A stretch of 64,000 bases of DNA, from assembly GCF_016545825.1 (NCBI RefSeq), contig NC_052619.1, forward strand, positions 4,665,501 to 4,729,500, read 5' to 3'. The translations under genes and the position numbers were made by a program. Below are positions 46,754 through 58,760 of the stretch, one piece after another. Under the pieces are notes generated by a model, which was not told the origin of the DNA, did no database searches, and saw only the letters and a list, made by a program, of their open reading frames with translations. The stretch's first letter is position 1. Each line of letters starts with the position of its first letter. Source of the DNA: Eucalyptus grandis (lineage: Eukaryota > Streptophyta > Magnoliopsida > Myrtales > Myrtaceae).

Positions 46754-47142
46754 CCTCAAATTTATATATGTGTGACAAATTTATTTCAAATTGATTTTTA
46801 ACCACCAACAATCTTAAATTAATATATTTGCGATAAATTTACCTTATATTAGTTTCCATTAAATTTTAGTTACATTGTTGATCTGGATTATACGTGATAA
46901 TTTACAGATATATCAGTTTAGGGTTTTATCATCCGTTTCAATTTATAATTTTTCATGGTATTAATCTAATTTAACATAAATTAAAATATGGTAAATTTGT
47001 CACAAATATACTAATTTATGATTTTTATAGTAAAAAATTAATTTATGATAAATTTATTATAACTATATAGTTTGATATTTTTCGTGGTGTTAACCCTTAA
47101 AAACATGATATATAAAATATTATTGAGCTAATAGTGGGATTG
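46589..47142. other. AT-rich intergenic, right array
   Basis: It contains a short GATA-type run (46593-46626) and a poly-A run (46727-46752). Paralogous to 57909-58459. No gene is seen. Confidence 0.6.
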
Positions 47143-47430
47143 TTAAAATAAAATAAAAAGATCAAACAAGTGATGCTCTATATAATTTTGGAAGATGAAA
47201 GCATTCCCGAGGAGAGAAAAAGCCACAAGCCAACCAAAAAGAATGAGAAGTGAGCCAAAATTGTGTAGAAGACTCCTGATCTTATGGATCGATAGATCAT
47301 TTTGCATTTGCCAATCTACATCTACGTCGTCACCTTCTTCATAGTCATCTCTCTCTAACATCAACGATACTTTGTCCTCTTTCTTTTGCTCTTCCTCCTC
47401 ATGATCATCTTCTAATTTCAATTGCGTCAT
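47143..47430 (-). other. Unrecognised 95-codon frame, repeated element
   Basis: The frame starts MTQLKLEDDHEEEEQKKEDK, is strongly acidic in its first half, and has one hydrophobic stretch, LLILFGWLVAFSLLGNAFIF, near residues 61-80 that could span a membrane. I recognise no family. Three further copies lie at 53401-54335, 58460-58760 and 63171-63357, all frameshifted or interrupted. It may be an exon relic of a small membrane protein or part of an undefined repeat; expression is not shown. It lies about 3 kb upstream of UGT4 in the opposite direction, matching the place of its copy relative to UGT5. Confidence 0.35.
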
Positions 47431-48727
47431 CTCAAATTATCCCTATATACATAACATAGTCAATATACTAATTTTATAAATTTTGATATGTATTTGTGAC
47501 TATGGTACTATTATCCAACTATTAGTTAGTGTTTTCATTTTTCTTCATGAAGGAATATAGATTAGTAAATTTTCAATTCTTGTGGCAAGCAATACTCTTA
47601 TTCTATACAATTATAGATAAGGTGACTAATCAATGATCTTAGTAAATTTCATGAACTACCTATTGTTCTATGGTCCGTTAGTTCTAAGAATTAATAAGCC
47701 TAAGAATACTTGTGGTAAATTATACTTTCAAACTATACAAGTAGATCATGATACATGTCCAATAGATAATAAATTCTCTTGAGAACAAATTACTGTTGAA
47801 AATATAGCTTCGAATCAATAGAGCAATTAAGTTAAACTTTAAAACGTAATGTTACTTTCCTTAAGGATTTATTTAGCCCACAATGTTGTTAATAGTTATC
47901 GACAAATATCCTCTATGATACAATAAAGTCTCAAATGAGAATACTAGACAACGATTCTAGTATATCTCAAGGGTTTCTCTAGAAAATAATTGAAAAGATG
48001 GCTATAATTTTAGAGAGATGACTCAAAAATGATTTCATACTTGTTTATCCGCGCGCGCACACGCACAGGCACACACGCACACACACCAATCTTGAAGAAC
48101 ATAGATCACACACACCGATCTTGAAGAACATAGGTAACTTTTCACACACACACACACATCGATCTTGAAGAACATAGGTAACTTTTCGCGAAAATTTGCA
48201 AAGTGAATAAAGATATCCTTTTAGAAGAAGTTGCAAAATGAGCAAACGGAACCCTTTGGGAAATGTTGCAAACTGAACAAGTATAATTCCAATGGTTGTC
48301 TTGAAAAGATACATATAAAAACATTCAGAAAAAAAAAAATAAAAATAATAATTTCATTTCATTTTTTAATAAATAAAATTCCAAATTTTCATAATTTCCA
48401 AAATACTCAATAAACAAAAAAAAAAATTAAACTAATAAAGGTTAATAGAATAATCGTATGAAATAAAATAAAAATAAAGGGGTTAGTGCTAAGTGTGCCA
48501 AAATGGCACAATTATTCACGTACTACATGTGGGTATTGTGGGGTTTAATCCACATCTAATCTTTTTTTTAATCACACTAGAAATTGCTCACACTTATAAA
48601 TTGACCAATCTCCTTCCAACTTTCCTATGTGGGATAAGCAAAAGCACATTTATATTGTTTTACAAACAAATATCCAACAATTACTATCTTTCAATCCGAT
48701 TAGAAACTATTTGCAACAGGCTATTTT
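47431..48727. other. AT-rich intergenic; 890 bp absent from the second copy
   Basis: Paralogous to 58761-59149. The stretch from about 47791 to 48680 is missing there, with ATTACT at both edges. No gene is seen. Confidence 0.55.
48049..48188. repeat. CA-rich minisatellite
   Basis: A CA/CG dinucleotide run is followed by three copies of GATCTTGAAGAACATAG or a one-base variant, separated by CA runs. Confidence 0.8.
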
Positions 48728-49052
48728 TCAAAAAAAAAAAAAATACCCAATCAGTTTTAAACATATTGCACGGATGTTAATTCAATTTTACCAATTTAAT
48801 TCTAAATATTTGTGCAAAATTCTATTATAGTATTTCCGGTCTATTTTCACTAGAAATTACAGACATGGTGGTCTAGTTTTCGCCAATCATTTTATGTGAC
48901 ATATTATCACGTCGGCGATTTTTGGTGAAATTGACCTAAGGAACTATATTAGATTTTTTCATAAAAGTTTATGGCTAAATTGACAAAATTGAAAAGTTTA
49001 TGATTAAATTGGTATCCGTATAATAGATTTTATACCGATTAGGTAATTTCCC
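48728..49052. mobile_element. MITE of about 325 bp
   Basis: The ends resemble each other in inverted orientation (ACCCAATCAG...CCGATTAGGTAATTTCCC). The body contains paired words such as 'aattttaccaatttaattct' and ACTAAATTGGTAT. A paralogous copy is at 59150-59481. Confidence 0.5.
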
Positions 49053-49669
49053 CATAGTTTTCATTTCAAGCCAATTGCTTAACTTTGTTGAAGAGACAAA
49101 AGATAACAAAGGTATTTTGCTACAATCTAACAGAAGGCTGTTGGGTTTTTAAAAAAACTGTAATAAAAGGAATACAGGAGAGCGTAAATCATTTGCGTTC
49201 CATTAGTAGTGACTAAAGAGGATTTGCTACATTACATATTATATGTTTCTAGCTATTCACAGGGGAACATTAAGATTTTCAGCCGATAAATACGTGAATC
49301 ATCCCTTCAATGATCCAAGGACCTATAAGTACCGATAGAATGCTCTAACAGAAGGGTTTCTGGAACCAAAATGTGCACAACTTATCTTATTTACCATCCA
49401 TTCAGATGTATATCTTCATTCTCTTCATTTTGAACGGCTTTGCTTTGCTCTTGCGTCACTAGCATTTCAATTTTAGTGCGAATCACGACTCGCAGTGTCA
49501 GAAACCCACCCCCACATCAACTACTCCACCGGAGTTCAACTTTGAGTTTCTGTCTCGGCCACATGCTTGATAATGCAAACGGATTCGGATTTCGATTCCG
49601 TCCCGATGCGTCATGTAATTTTTTTAAGAGTTGGTGACTTCTTAAAGTAATGTTCTTGTCAGATATATA

Positions 49670-49706
<37 letters not shown>

Positions 49707-50231
49707 TAATGAAAAACTGAATATATGCAGTGAACTGGTAGGTCTTTGAAGCCCCGCATGATTGTCTCCACTACACGACTGAGCAAGGACAAAAAGAGCC
49801 AAAATGCGATTAAAACACTTCATTCTGACAAAATAAGGAAACATCGGAGAGAGACAGAGGGAGAGAGAACACTTCATTTAGGAAAGATTTGTCATATGCA
49901 AAAGCATATATGGTTGTCATTGTTTTCGTTTCTTCTTCTTCTTGCCCTGAAAATAATGAAACTCGACCTCAACATTTTATAGGAACCCCAGAGAATACGA
50001 CTTCAGACCATCCACTTTTTTTAATTGGTAAATCAAATGATACTTCATCGCTTAAAAAATGCATATTCGTATTAAAATTCAACAGCTGCCCTCTCTTTTT
50101 CGTCATCATGTACGCAAGCCTTCAAATCCCAGTAAAGTGTATAAAAGAAGCAATGGACGCTCTATTCTTGCACCAAAAACTGATAAAGGAAGAGAGAGAA
50201 AAAAAGAAGTTACAGCATCAAACCCCAAACC
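49053..50231. other. UGT4 upstream region
   Basis: Closely paralogous to 59482-60663. A (TG)n run at 49677-49705 is absent from the UGT5 copy. No gene is seen. Confidence 0.6.
50140..50147 (+). promoter_or_regulatory. UGT4 TATA box
   Basis: TATAAAAG about 85 bp upstream of the ATG, conserved in UGT5 at the same distance. Confidence 0.7.
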
Positions 50232-51635
50232 ATGGCTCCCCTCAATTATCTTGTAGTAGCATTCCCAGCCCAAGGCCTCATCAACCCGGCCCTCCAATTT
50301 GCCAAGCGTCTTCTACGCACTGGTGCGCATGTCACCTTCGCCACTGCAGGGTCGGCTTACCGCCGCATGGCCAAGTCCGACCCACCCGAAGGTTTGTCCT
50401 TCGCCTCCTTCTCCGATGGGTCTGAGGAGGGGCTTAGGCCCGGGATTGACCCCGAGCACTACATGGCCAACGTTGTGCGGCTGGGTTCGGAAACTTTGAG
50501 AGACCTTGTCGTTACTAGCCTTAACGAAGGCTGCAAATTCGCATGCATATTTTATACCACAATCATTCCTTGGGTTGCTCAGGTGGCTCATTCTCTTCAA
50601 ATCCCCTCTACGCTCATTTGGGTTCAACCTGCCACCCTTCTTGATATAAATTACTATTATTTCGATGGTTATGGTGATATTATCAGAAACCTAGGCAAGG
50701 ATGATCCTTCGGCATTGCTCCACTTACCGGGATTGCCGCCACTAACTCCCCGAGACTTCCCCTCATATTTCACACCCGAAAACCAATTTGCTTTTAATCT
50801 GCCGATTATGCAAGTGCAATTTGAAGTATTCAAGGAAGAGAAGAATCCAAGGGTACTCGTGAACACTTTCGATGCACTGGAGCCAAGGCAATTAAAAGTC
50901 ATTGGCAACGTCACCATGTTTGGGATCGGCCCGCTAATTCCTTCCGCATTCTTGGATGGACAAGATCCCTTGGACAAATCCATCGGAGCAGATCTCTTCC
51001 GGAGTTCGAAAGACTACATCCAGTGGTTAGACACCCAGCCTGAAGGTTCGGTGATCTATGTATCATTCGGAAGCCTCTCCGTCCTGTCTAATGCACAAAA
51101 GGAGGAGATGGCACGCGGCTTGCTAGGCACTGACCGTCCATTCTTGTGGGTGATTAGGAAGGACAAAGAAGAGGAAGTAGAGGAAGACGAAGATCAGTTG
51201 AGTTGTTTGGAGGAATTGGAGCAAAAGGGAATGATAGTACCATGGTGCTCTCAAGTCGAGGTGTTGTCCCATGCTTCGGTAGGGTGTTTCGTGACTCATA
51301 GTGGTTGGAACTCAACCTTTGAGAGCTTGACTTGTGGGGTCCCAATGGTGGCGTTCCCACAATGGGGTGACCAGCAAACCAATGCCATGCTCGTTGAGAA
51401 TGAATGGAAGGTTGGGGTGAGGGTGAACACGAATGAGAGAGGCATAGTGGAAGGAGATGAGATCAAGAGGTGCTTGGAATTGGTGGTGGGAGATGGAGAG
51501 GAGGGAGAGGAAATTAGAAGGAATGCCAAGAAGTGGAAGGGGTTGGCAAGAGAAGCTGCCAAAAAAGGTGGGTCATCGGACAGGAATCTCAATGCATTCT
51601 TGGAGGAGATCCAAATGGAAGCAAATGGTCATTAG
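50232..51635 (+). CDS. UGT75-like UDP-glycosyltransferase (UGT4)
   Basis: The intronless 467-codon frame starts at the ATG at 50232, about 85 bp after a TATA box. It has a full PSPG box from W338 to Q381 (WCSQVEVLSHASVG, THSGWNS with Ser in place of the usual Cys, final GDQ). EGSVIYVSFGS (271-281) and NTFDALEPR (211-219) place it in the UGT75/crocetin-type group. An acidic insertion, EEEVEEDEDQ, precedes the PSPG. The N-terminal motif is PAQGLINP where the family has PAQGHINP; the catalytic His16 is Leu (CTC, one base from CAC). UGT5 is about 92% identical. The gene is a clade apart from UGT2/3. Sugar is probably glucose by the last PSPG Gln; acceptor unknown. Confidence 0.96.
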   Translation: MAPLNYLVVAFPAQGLINPALQFAKRLLRTGAHVTFATAGSAYRRMAKSDPPEGLSFASFSDGSEEGLRPGIDPEHYMANVVRLGSETLRDLVVTSLNEGCKFACIFYTTIIPWVAQVAHSLQIPSTLIWVQPATLLDINYYYFDGYGDIIRNLGKDDPSALLHLPGLPPLTPRDFPSYFTPENQFAFNLPIMQVQFEVFKEEKNPRVLVNTFDALEPRQLKVIGNVTMFGIGPLIPSAFLDGQDPLDKSIGADLFRSSKDYIQWLDTQPEGSVIYVSFGSLSVLSNAQKEEMARGLLGTDRPFLWVIRKDKEEEVEEDEDQLSCLEELEQKGMIVPWCSQVEVLSHASVGCFVTHSGWNSTFESLTCGVPMVAFPQWGDQQTNAMLVENEWKVGVRVNTNERGIVEGDEIKRCLELVVGDGEEGEEIRRNAKKWKGLAREAAKKGGSSDRNLNAFLEEIQMEANGH

Positions 51636-52073
51636 AGTACTAGTACTTCACCTGTTATTCCTTTGCTTTCATATTTCTATTTGGTTTGATATTTGCAATG
51701 TCTGGGAGGAAATACAGTTCATGTTACTGCAAGTAGATAGATTCTCATGTATAACAACAATGAGAATGTTGCGATAATACAAGGTTGTCTATTTCATTTG
51801 GGAGCTTGATCTAGCTAGCAACGTCGCTCTGCGTCATACAAGTCAAAATATGAGTTGATTTTGTCTCTATTTTAAGAGCAACTATTACATATGCCCGGTG
51901 CATCGCACCATGTTGGGTTTTGAACTAGAGTAGCCCATAATGGGCTTGACCCAAGCCTAACCCATGCATGCGTGTAACAATAATGGATGTGCAAGTTACA
52001 GTAAAAAGTGTGGGGAAAATTACAAATAGGTATTTGAAGTGCTCTCATTTTTTCAAATAAAAACAAATAAGAG
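51636..52073. other. UGT4 3' flank
   Basis: Paralogous to 62068-62420 over most of its length. It contains the probable 3' UTR. No other gene is seen. Confidence 0.6.
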
Positions 52074-52246
52074 AAAGGAAGAGAGAGGAAGGTCAGTTCA
52101 GCTGTATGGAGGAATTGGAGCAAAAGGGAATGATCGTGCCATGGTTGGTTTAATATTTACAATATATGGGAGGAAATAATGTTCATATCATTATAAGTGG
52201 ATACACTTTCATGTATAACAACACTGAGATATTATGCAATTATACT
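52074..52246 (+). pseudogene. UGT relic with internal deletion
   Basis: The bases around 52090-52142 match UGT5 codons for QLSCMEELEQKGMIVPW (one or two changes), then jump straight to UGT 3'-UTR sequence (TTGGTTTAATATTTACAAT). The last part of the coding region, including most of the PSPG box, is missing. This is the remnant of a third plus-strand UGT. Its further 3' flank continues at about 53016 after the foldback element. Confidence 0.8.
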
Positions 52247-53015
52247 AGCTTGGAGTGCTGAACACCTTAAAGTGCCAAAGTTTGGCATAGGTAAATACTT
52301 AAGTGCTAAAATATTCGAAATGTACACTTAAGTGCAAAATTCAGAGAAGAAATTGACACGTAAGTGCCAACAGCAAGAAATTTCAGACAAAATGCTGAAT
52401 TAACATTTTTTGGGGATTTTTTTTGCTGAGGTGGCAATTATTTTTAAATATATATCCACATAGCGCTAAAGCAGTATGCTTATCCTAAAATGATGTCGTT
52501 TTATCCTCAAAATTTGATTTTTATTTTTTTAATTATATATTAATTTAATTAATTTTTTTTTTTTAAAGGGAGGTCACCAGCGGTCGGCTAGGGTCACAAG
52601 CCATTGGCCAGGGCTCGGCGACCTTCACTGACCTTGCCCCACCGTCGCTGGCCCTTTCTGATGATGGTGGCGCGGTGATAGGATTAAGGGTCGTAGAAAC
52701 CCTCGCTGAATACTGCCCCTTTCCCCTTTCTTTTTTAAATCTAGTTTTCAAATTTAATTTAATTAATATCTATATTAAAAATTAATTTTTGGGACAAAAC
52801 AACAGCGTTTTGCACATTGGTTATTGAGTAGACAATTTTGGCAAACCACATAGACCACAAATAAGCCACATTGGATTTTCGGCTATCATCGTCGAAGTTA
52901 GCACTAAAGTGTCTCAATTTTGAAAAAAAGTAATATTTTAGTATATATTTTAGAAATTTTGGCATTTAAATGTCCACCCATGCAAAGTTTTAACACTTGC
53001 GATACACTTTAGTCT
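52247..53015. mobile_element. Mutator-like foldback element (family B), degenerate
   Basis: The arms carry TACTTAAGTGC and ACACTTAAGTGC on the left, and CACTAAAGTGTC and a decayed TTTAAATGTCC block on the right, the family-B pattern of 23995-25096. The core (52565-52735) is GC-richer. The target duplication was not resolved. Confidence 0.6.
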
Positions 53016-53400
53016 ACAAGTTTGTCTATTTCATTTTGGAGCTTGATCTTGCTAGGGCGATGGGCAATGGCAACCCCCCCTTCTAAGGAGGGCCTTGCCC
53101 TTGTTCTTTTTTCTAATTTGGTTTCCTAAAATAAAATTTTAGCATTCTTTTTTTTTTTATTTTTTTAAATAAAAATTAGAGAAGAAAATCACAAAATGCC
53201 ACGTAGAAAAAACAAATAAAAAAATGTAACGTAGAAAATAGGGTTATAAAATAAGTCCACGAAAATTTGACATGGCATATAAAAGCTTAGCTATAAGTTG
53301 CAAGTACTTATTAAAAACACAATATAGAGCGCATCATTGAGCTAATAGTATGATTGTACCCCCTTCAGACAAATTAACGTCTAAAACATGTGCCAAAAAT
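53016..53400. other. UGT-relic 3' flank, no gene
   Basis: It starts with the UGT 3'-flank word GTCTATTTCATTTTGGAGCT. From about 53056 a GGCGATGGGCAATGGCAA block is shared with about 62833. No gene is seen. Confidence 0.5.
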
Positions 53401-54335
53401 AAAAGATCAAACAATTGATGCTCCGTATAATTTTGGAAGATGTAAACATTCATGAGGAGAAATTAGAAATAGCTACTGGGGGCGCATGATAACCAAAATT
53501 TCTATTCTAGAAATAATTTTTCTGTTAGACACTATTTTACGGAATAGAAATCCGTTTGATAAACCTATCCCGCTTTTCTATTTTTGGAATAGATTTCTAT
53601 TCCGAAATAGATTTGGAAGAGAAATCGAAATAGAAAAATCTACTTCTCTATTTCAAAAGAAATCAGAAATAATTTCTCCCACAAACCCTAATTTCGGTAA
53701 CTCTCATCTCCTCTATGACGTCTTGCCTCCGCCTCCTCCTCCGCCGGTTGCCGCCCGCTGCCACCCGCCATCGCCGCCGGCCCGCCGTCGCCGCCCGCCG
53801 CCGCCGCCGTAGGTCGCGGTCGCCCGCCGCCGTCATTGCCGCCGCCACCGGTCATCGCCGCACCGCCGGCCGCCCGGCCGCCGGTCGACGGTCGACGACC
53901 CGGAAATGAAGAAATTTTGTATCGTTATCAAACAAATTTCTATTTTTAGAGTAGAAATTTTGTCTCGTTATCAAACGGTTATTTTTCTTAGAAACTCTTC
54001 TAGAAATAGAAATAGAAAAATATATTTATGTTCCAGAAACTATTTCTGGAACATAATGGTTGTCATGCACCCCTAGCTAACCAAAACAAATTAGAAGAGA
54101 ACCAAAAAAAAAAACGTAGAAATCTCCTGATCTTATCAAGGAAAAAAAAACCCGTTCTTATGTATCAATAAATCATCAACTTGCATTCCTTAATCTACAT
54201 CTACATAATCACCTTCTTGGTAGTCATCTCTCTCTAACATCAACAATACTTCCTCCTCTTTCTTTTGTTCTTCCTCCTCATGATCATCTTCTAATTTCAA
54301 TTTCTTTATCCAAAATTATCCCAACATACATAAAT
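53401..54335 (-). other. Copy of the 47143 repeated frame, split by a hAT MITE
   Basis: Sequence at 53401-53477 and 54074-54335 matches 47150-47450, including the run encoding the acidic Glu-rich part. Frameshifts and a 596-bp MITE interrupt it. Confidence 0.6.
53478..54073. mobile_element. hAT-type MITE with GC-rich core
   Basis: The left end GGGGGCGCATGATAACCA is inverted at the right end (TGGTTGTCATGCACCCC). Both arms carry ATTTCTATTCTAGAAAT-type words. Flanks TAGCTACT and TAGCTAAC form an imperfect 8-bp duplication. The core (53715-53905) is CCG/CGG-rich; its open frames reflect that composition. Confidence 0.75.
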
Positions 54336-54579
54336 AGTTGATGTCTAGAACTAGCGATTCTCATGGGACCAGTCCAATTTCTAGTTTCAATTTAGTAAAA
54401 CTGGTGAACACCAATTCAATTCTTAGTTCTAAGCATGGAACTACCCACTTATCCAATGGACCAAATCGGTTACAATCTCAAATACTTAGTCATTTTGTAC
54501 ATTTTCAACAAATATATATATGTACATATATATTTGTTGTTATTAGACATTATTGACTAATTTAATCTTTCGAGTACTG
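54336..54579. other. Intergenic, no gene
   Basis: No gene or clear element is seen. There is a short TA-rich run near 54510-54535. Confidence 0.5.
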
Positions 54580-55960
54580 TTGGCATCAAAATTTTAATGA
54601 CCCATTTAATTATTTATTAATTGCATATAAAATTGAGGATTAATTTATAAACCTTAGTAAAAATAATTTTCATTAAATTGTATGGCATATAAACATTAGA
54701 AGCATTTGCATTAGTAGTAATTTCCTTAAAAGAAAAAAATAGAAAATTAATTAAAAGAACAATTATTTATAATATTATTATTATTATTATTATTTTATTT
54801 TATTTTTTATTTTTTTATTATTATTATTATTTTTAAAAAAAAAAAAAAAAAAAAAAAAGTGAGGCCGAGCCTGCCAGCGGGGGCTCAGCCGGCAAGGCAG
54901 CTGGCGGCGGCAGGAGCCATGCACACTCGCTGGCTGAGCTTAAAAGTGAAAGTGGGGGAGTCAGCCGGAAAAGGGGACTCCTTTCGGGGTTCGTTCGGGG
55001 GGAGAGAGAGCCGCCGGAGAGTAAAGGCGAGAGAGTGAGAGCTAAGACTGAACGGAAAGCGAGAGGGAGGGAGCCTCGGCCGACACCTTGGCCACGGGCG
55101 ATCTCCGTCCGACGAACGCTCTTCGTAGACGTCCTCAAGCCCGAACCGGTAAGCCTCCGTTTCTTTCCCTTTGTTTGCTGCCCTTTTGGGTACGCCGCGC
55201 CGGGGTTCGTGGCCATTCGGCTCGCGCTAACTCCGGCCCCCGTAGATCTTTAGCTAGGTCGCTGGGCGTCGTTTGATGTTTGCTGAGAATCCCAGCCCCG
55301 TTTCGAGTCCCAGTAAAGCCGGAAACCCTTCGTTCGATGTCGCACACCACCTGCTCAGACGTAATGCCTCAGTTAGATCTGTTTTCGCGCTCCCTGTTCT
55401 CGGGCAAAACCGAGTGTCCATCTGTTATATCCATTCTGTTGAGGCTATTGTGTTGTAGTCAGCATTCCCGAGCGTCGATGGTTTAGTCATTTCGCCGCCT
55501 TTCCACCGTTTTCTTTCAACCGTTTTCGTGGATTGGCCGAAAAGGTAGATGATGATAGCCGCCGACAAATCTAGTGGTCGGCGACGAGTGTCGTTCGGAG
55601 TGGACGATGGTTGGTTGTTCGGTGGTGAGAGTGCCGGCGATAACATATTCAGAAGACCTGCGTAGGTGGAGGCGTGGAGAAGAAGGGGACGAACAAGAAA
55701 AATTGAATAATAGAAGCATAAAAACATGGGTTAGAGGATTATGTGAATCTGGACTAAGAATGTGGGCTGACTTTGGTTTTGGGCATAGTTACTTAAATAG
55801 AAATCAGAAATTTGGGCTTTCTTTGATGAAACAGCCCGAACCCATCAGGTTAGGGCCACACTGGGACCAGGCCCTTCCCAACCCGGACCTCTACAGTCCG
55901 GGTTAAACCAATATTCGGGCAGAATCCTTTGATCGACCGGAGGGGGTTTTTTTTTTTTTT
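54580..55960 (-). mobile_element. Probable degenerate LTR relic, same family as the solo LTRs
   Basis: The left edge (TGTTGGCATCAAAATTTT, then GACCCATTTAATTATTTAT) resembles the start of the element at 26288. It is followed by an AT-rich stretch, a TTA/poly-A run (54776-54858) and a GC-rich block (54866-55920), the same general layout. The other terminus was not found. The sequence near 55141-55155 (CCGAACCGGTAAGCC) resembles a splice donor after a leader. The open frame on the minus strand at 54833-55216 is not convincing. A captured host leader is an alternative. Confidence 0.4.
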
Positions 55961-56586
55961 CTCTCTAGAATTAAAAAGTTCCAAAAACTCAGAATTCTTA
56001 AGGAAAAAGCTAAAAAATTAGAAGAACTTTAGAAATTAGATTTTGACTAGTTTCATTAGATTTTTCATGTTAATTTTGGTTTAAAATTAGTTAAGCAAAA
56101 AAAAAAGAGTGAAAATCATTTGATACAAACCACTTTAATCTTAATGGGCTTTCATTAATGTGTTAAAGTGTGTTTGGATCAAACTGTTGATTTGATTTCG
56201 ACATTGATTATCATTAATTCTAAGCTTGTACTAAACAACATTAGATTCGAGACTATAAAATATATATATATCACCAACATTACTCAAGCAATTAAATATT
56301 GCAAAACATACTAGAACCTAAGTCTCTTCTAATAAAAACCAAAACATAACACTTGATGAAAGATATTTTGTCTCGGGATCCAAAACCAGAAATGCAATAA
56401 TTAAAACTAAATGACCGATAATGACATTACAATGTTATAAATGATTTGATTAAGGTATGTTCAAAATGTGCAAGTCATTTTGGACATTTCAACTATAGCA
56501 TTATTCTTGAGCTAGTACCTAGTTCTCTCTCTTATCAACACCTAATATCAATGATTCATAGGCATGATATTTTTATCTCTTATTAC
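55961..56586. other. AT-rich intergenic
   Basis: No gene is seen. From about 56450 it is paralogous to 45820-45919. Confidence 0.5.
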
Positions 56587-57908
56587 GAAAATTACCAAAA
56601 AAAATCTTAAATATATTGCATTATATTAATTATTTTCAAACTTTTCAATTGTGTCAATCCAATCTTAAATTTCTTGATAATTTTAGAATGTAGTCATTCC
56701 GCTCAATTTTGATCATGCGGATAATGCCTACAAAATACTAAAGTGATGGAGTTGGCTTTCTTCACCCACGGTTTTCGTGCGGCTGATCTTCGGGCAGCGG
56801 GTTCTGATCGTCGGAGGGCGTCGGAATCGGAGCTCCGGGCTGGCGAGGGGAAGCTATCTTATGTGCTGGCGTCGAGCGGACCACCGGGTCTGCAGCAGCG
56901 ACTGGTCACGGACCGGGCACTAATATGGATACAATTCTAAATTCGTCGCTCTCGGTGGTGGACACGAGTGGCGGCGTTTTATCTTATTTTCTCCCTTTTT
57001 AGCTTTTCTCCTTCCAGTGGTCGCAGGGCTTCGGCTTAACAGCAGGCGACGTTGAGCGGATCGATTACCGGCGAAAAGCGGAGGAGGGCTAGCGGTGGTG
57101 GTCGCACACACGTCCTGCAGCGTGGCGAGGCGATCTTATGGAGATGGCTAGAGAGACGGGTAGGCACGTTCTGACTTTTCTAACACTTGACCTTTCTCTT
57201 CACTTATTTCTGAATTTTTTCAAAAAAACTCCTCTTCGGCGAAGAAGGACTTAGTCTGCCTTGGCTCGCTGAAGCCATAGGTGTGCTTGGCCGGCGATTG
57301 AAGATAAATTTGGAATTTTTTCTTTAGATAAAACTCCATTATCCAATTCTAAAATCTTTGAGATATCCATCAAAATATTTTAGAATATTCCTTATCCTCC
57401 TTAATATTCCCAACTTTAAGCGAGAGCATCAAATCTTAAATTTTCACAAGATAATTAATTCTTGTTGGTCCAGCCTATTAATTTAAAACCCAAAATCACT
57501 AACAATAAAGGCAAATAAAAAATAAATGCACCTACAAAAAGATACTAATTTAAAATTCAAAAAAGTCAATAAGGTATGTTCAAAAAAGTCAATTTCAACT
57601 ATAGCATTATTCTTGAGCTAGTACCTAGTTCTCTCTCTTATCAACACCTTTCCGAAAATTACATACTAATTTAAAATTCAAAAAAGTCAATAAAAAAGTC
57701 GACAGTGCCACATCAGATGGTTGGTAATAAAATTAACGATTTTCGTTAAAATTGCTTGAATGGACTACATTAGCATATTATCAAGAGATGTAGGAGTAAA
57801 TTGGTTAAATTAAAACTTACCAAAAAAAAAAAATTGGTTAAATTAAAATGTTTATGACTGAATTGGTACGAGTGCAATAGGTCTAAACTTGCTCGGGTAA
57901 TTTTCCCC
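56587..57908. mobile_element. Mutator-like foldback element, rearranged copy
   Basis: It starts GAAAATTACCAAA and ends GGTAATTTTCCCC, like the element at 45920. A GC-rich block (56745-57170) of unknown origin sits inside. A flank-derived word, AGCTAGTACCTAGTTCTCTC, recurs at about 57615, so the copy is rearranged. Confidence 0.55.
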
Positions 57909-58459
57909 TAGATAGATAGTTAGGTCAATAGATAGATAGATAGAAAATATTTGGTTGTAGAATTAACTACAAAAAGATAATATTCCTCATAAAACCTTTG
58001 CTACACGTTATAGATATTGATAAAAAATAGGGTTAATACTACAAAAAAACTCCAAATTAATACATGTGTGACAAATTTATATTAAAAAAATCTTTTGACC
58101 ATGAAAAATCTAAATTAATACATTTGCGACAAATTTATCCTCTATTAATTTCTGTTAAATTTTAGTTACATTACTAAATTAGATGACACATGACAGTTGA
58201 CGGGTATATTAATTTGAGGTTTTACCATCTATTACAGTTTGTGAGTTTTCATGGTATTAATCCAATTTCACATAAATTAAAAGATGGTAAATTTGTCACA
58301 AATGTACTAATTTCAGGTTTTTGGTTGTCAAAAAATTAGTCTATGGTAAGTTTGTCATAACTATACTAGTTTGATATTTTTCGTGGTGTTAACTTTTAAA
58401 AATATGAAAAAGAAAATATTGTTGAGCTAATAGTGTGATAGTCAAAAAATAAACAAGAT
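57909..58459. other. AT-rich intergenic, right array
   Basis: Paralogous to 46589-47142, with a GATA-type run near 57911-57944. No gene is seen. Confidence 0.6.
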
Positions 58460-58760
58460 CAAACAAGTGATGCTCTATATATTTTTGGAAGATGTAAGCA
58501 TTCCTGAGGAGAAAAAGCTACAAGTGAACCAAAAAGAATTAGAAGTGAACAAAAGATGTGTAGAAAACTCTTCATCTTATGGATCAATCAATCATCAATT
58601 TGCATTCCCCAATCTACATCTACATATACATCTACATCATCACCTTCTTTGTAGTCATCTCTCTCTAACATCAACGATACTTTATCCTCTTTCTTTTCTC
58701 TTCTTCCTCATGATCATCTTCTAATTTCAATTGCTTCATCCCCAATTATCCCAATATACA
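58460..58760 (-). other. Copy of the 47143 repeated frame, degenerate
   Basis: It aligns by eye with 47143-47450. The acidic part is recognisable on the minus strand but stops and small indels break the frame. Confidence 0.6.

Noticed and set aside
48049..48188. CRISPR-like array of a repeated 17-bp word
   Set aside because: Spacing is CA microsatellite and not unique spacers, and this is plant nuclear DNA; it is a minisatellite.
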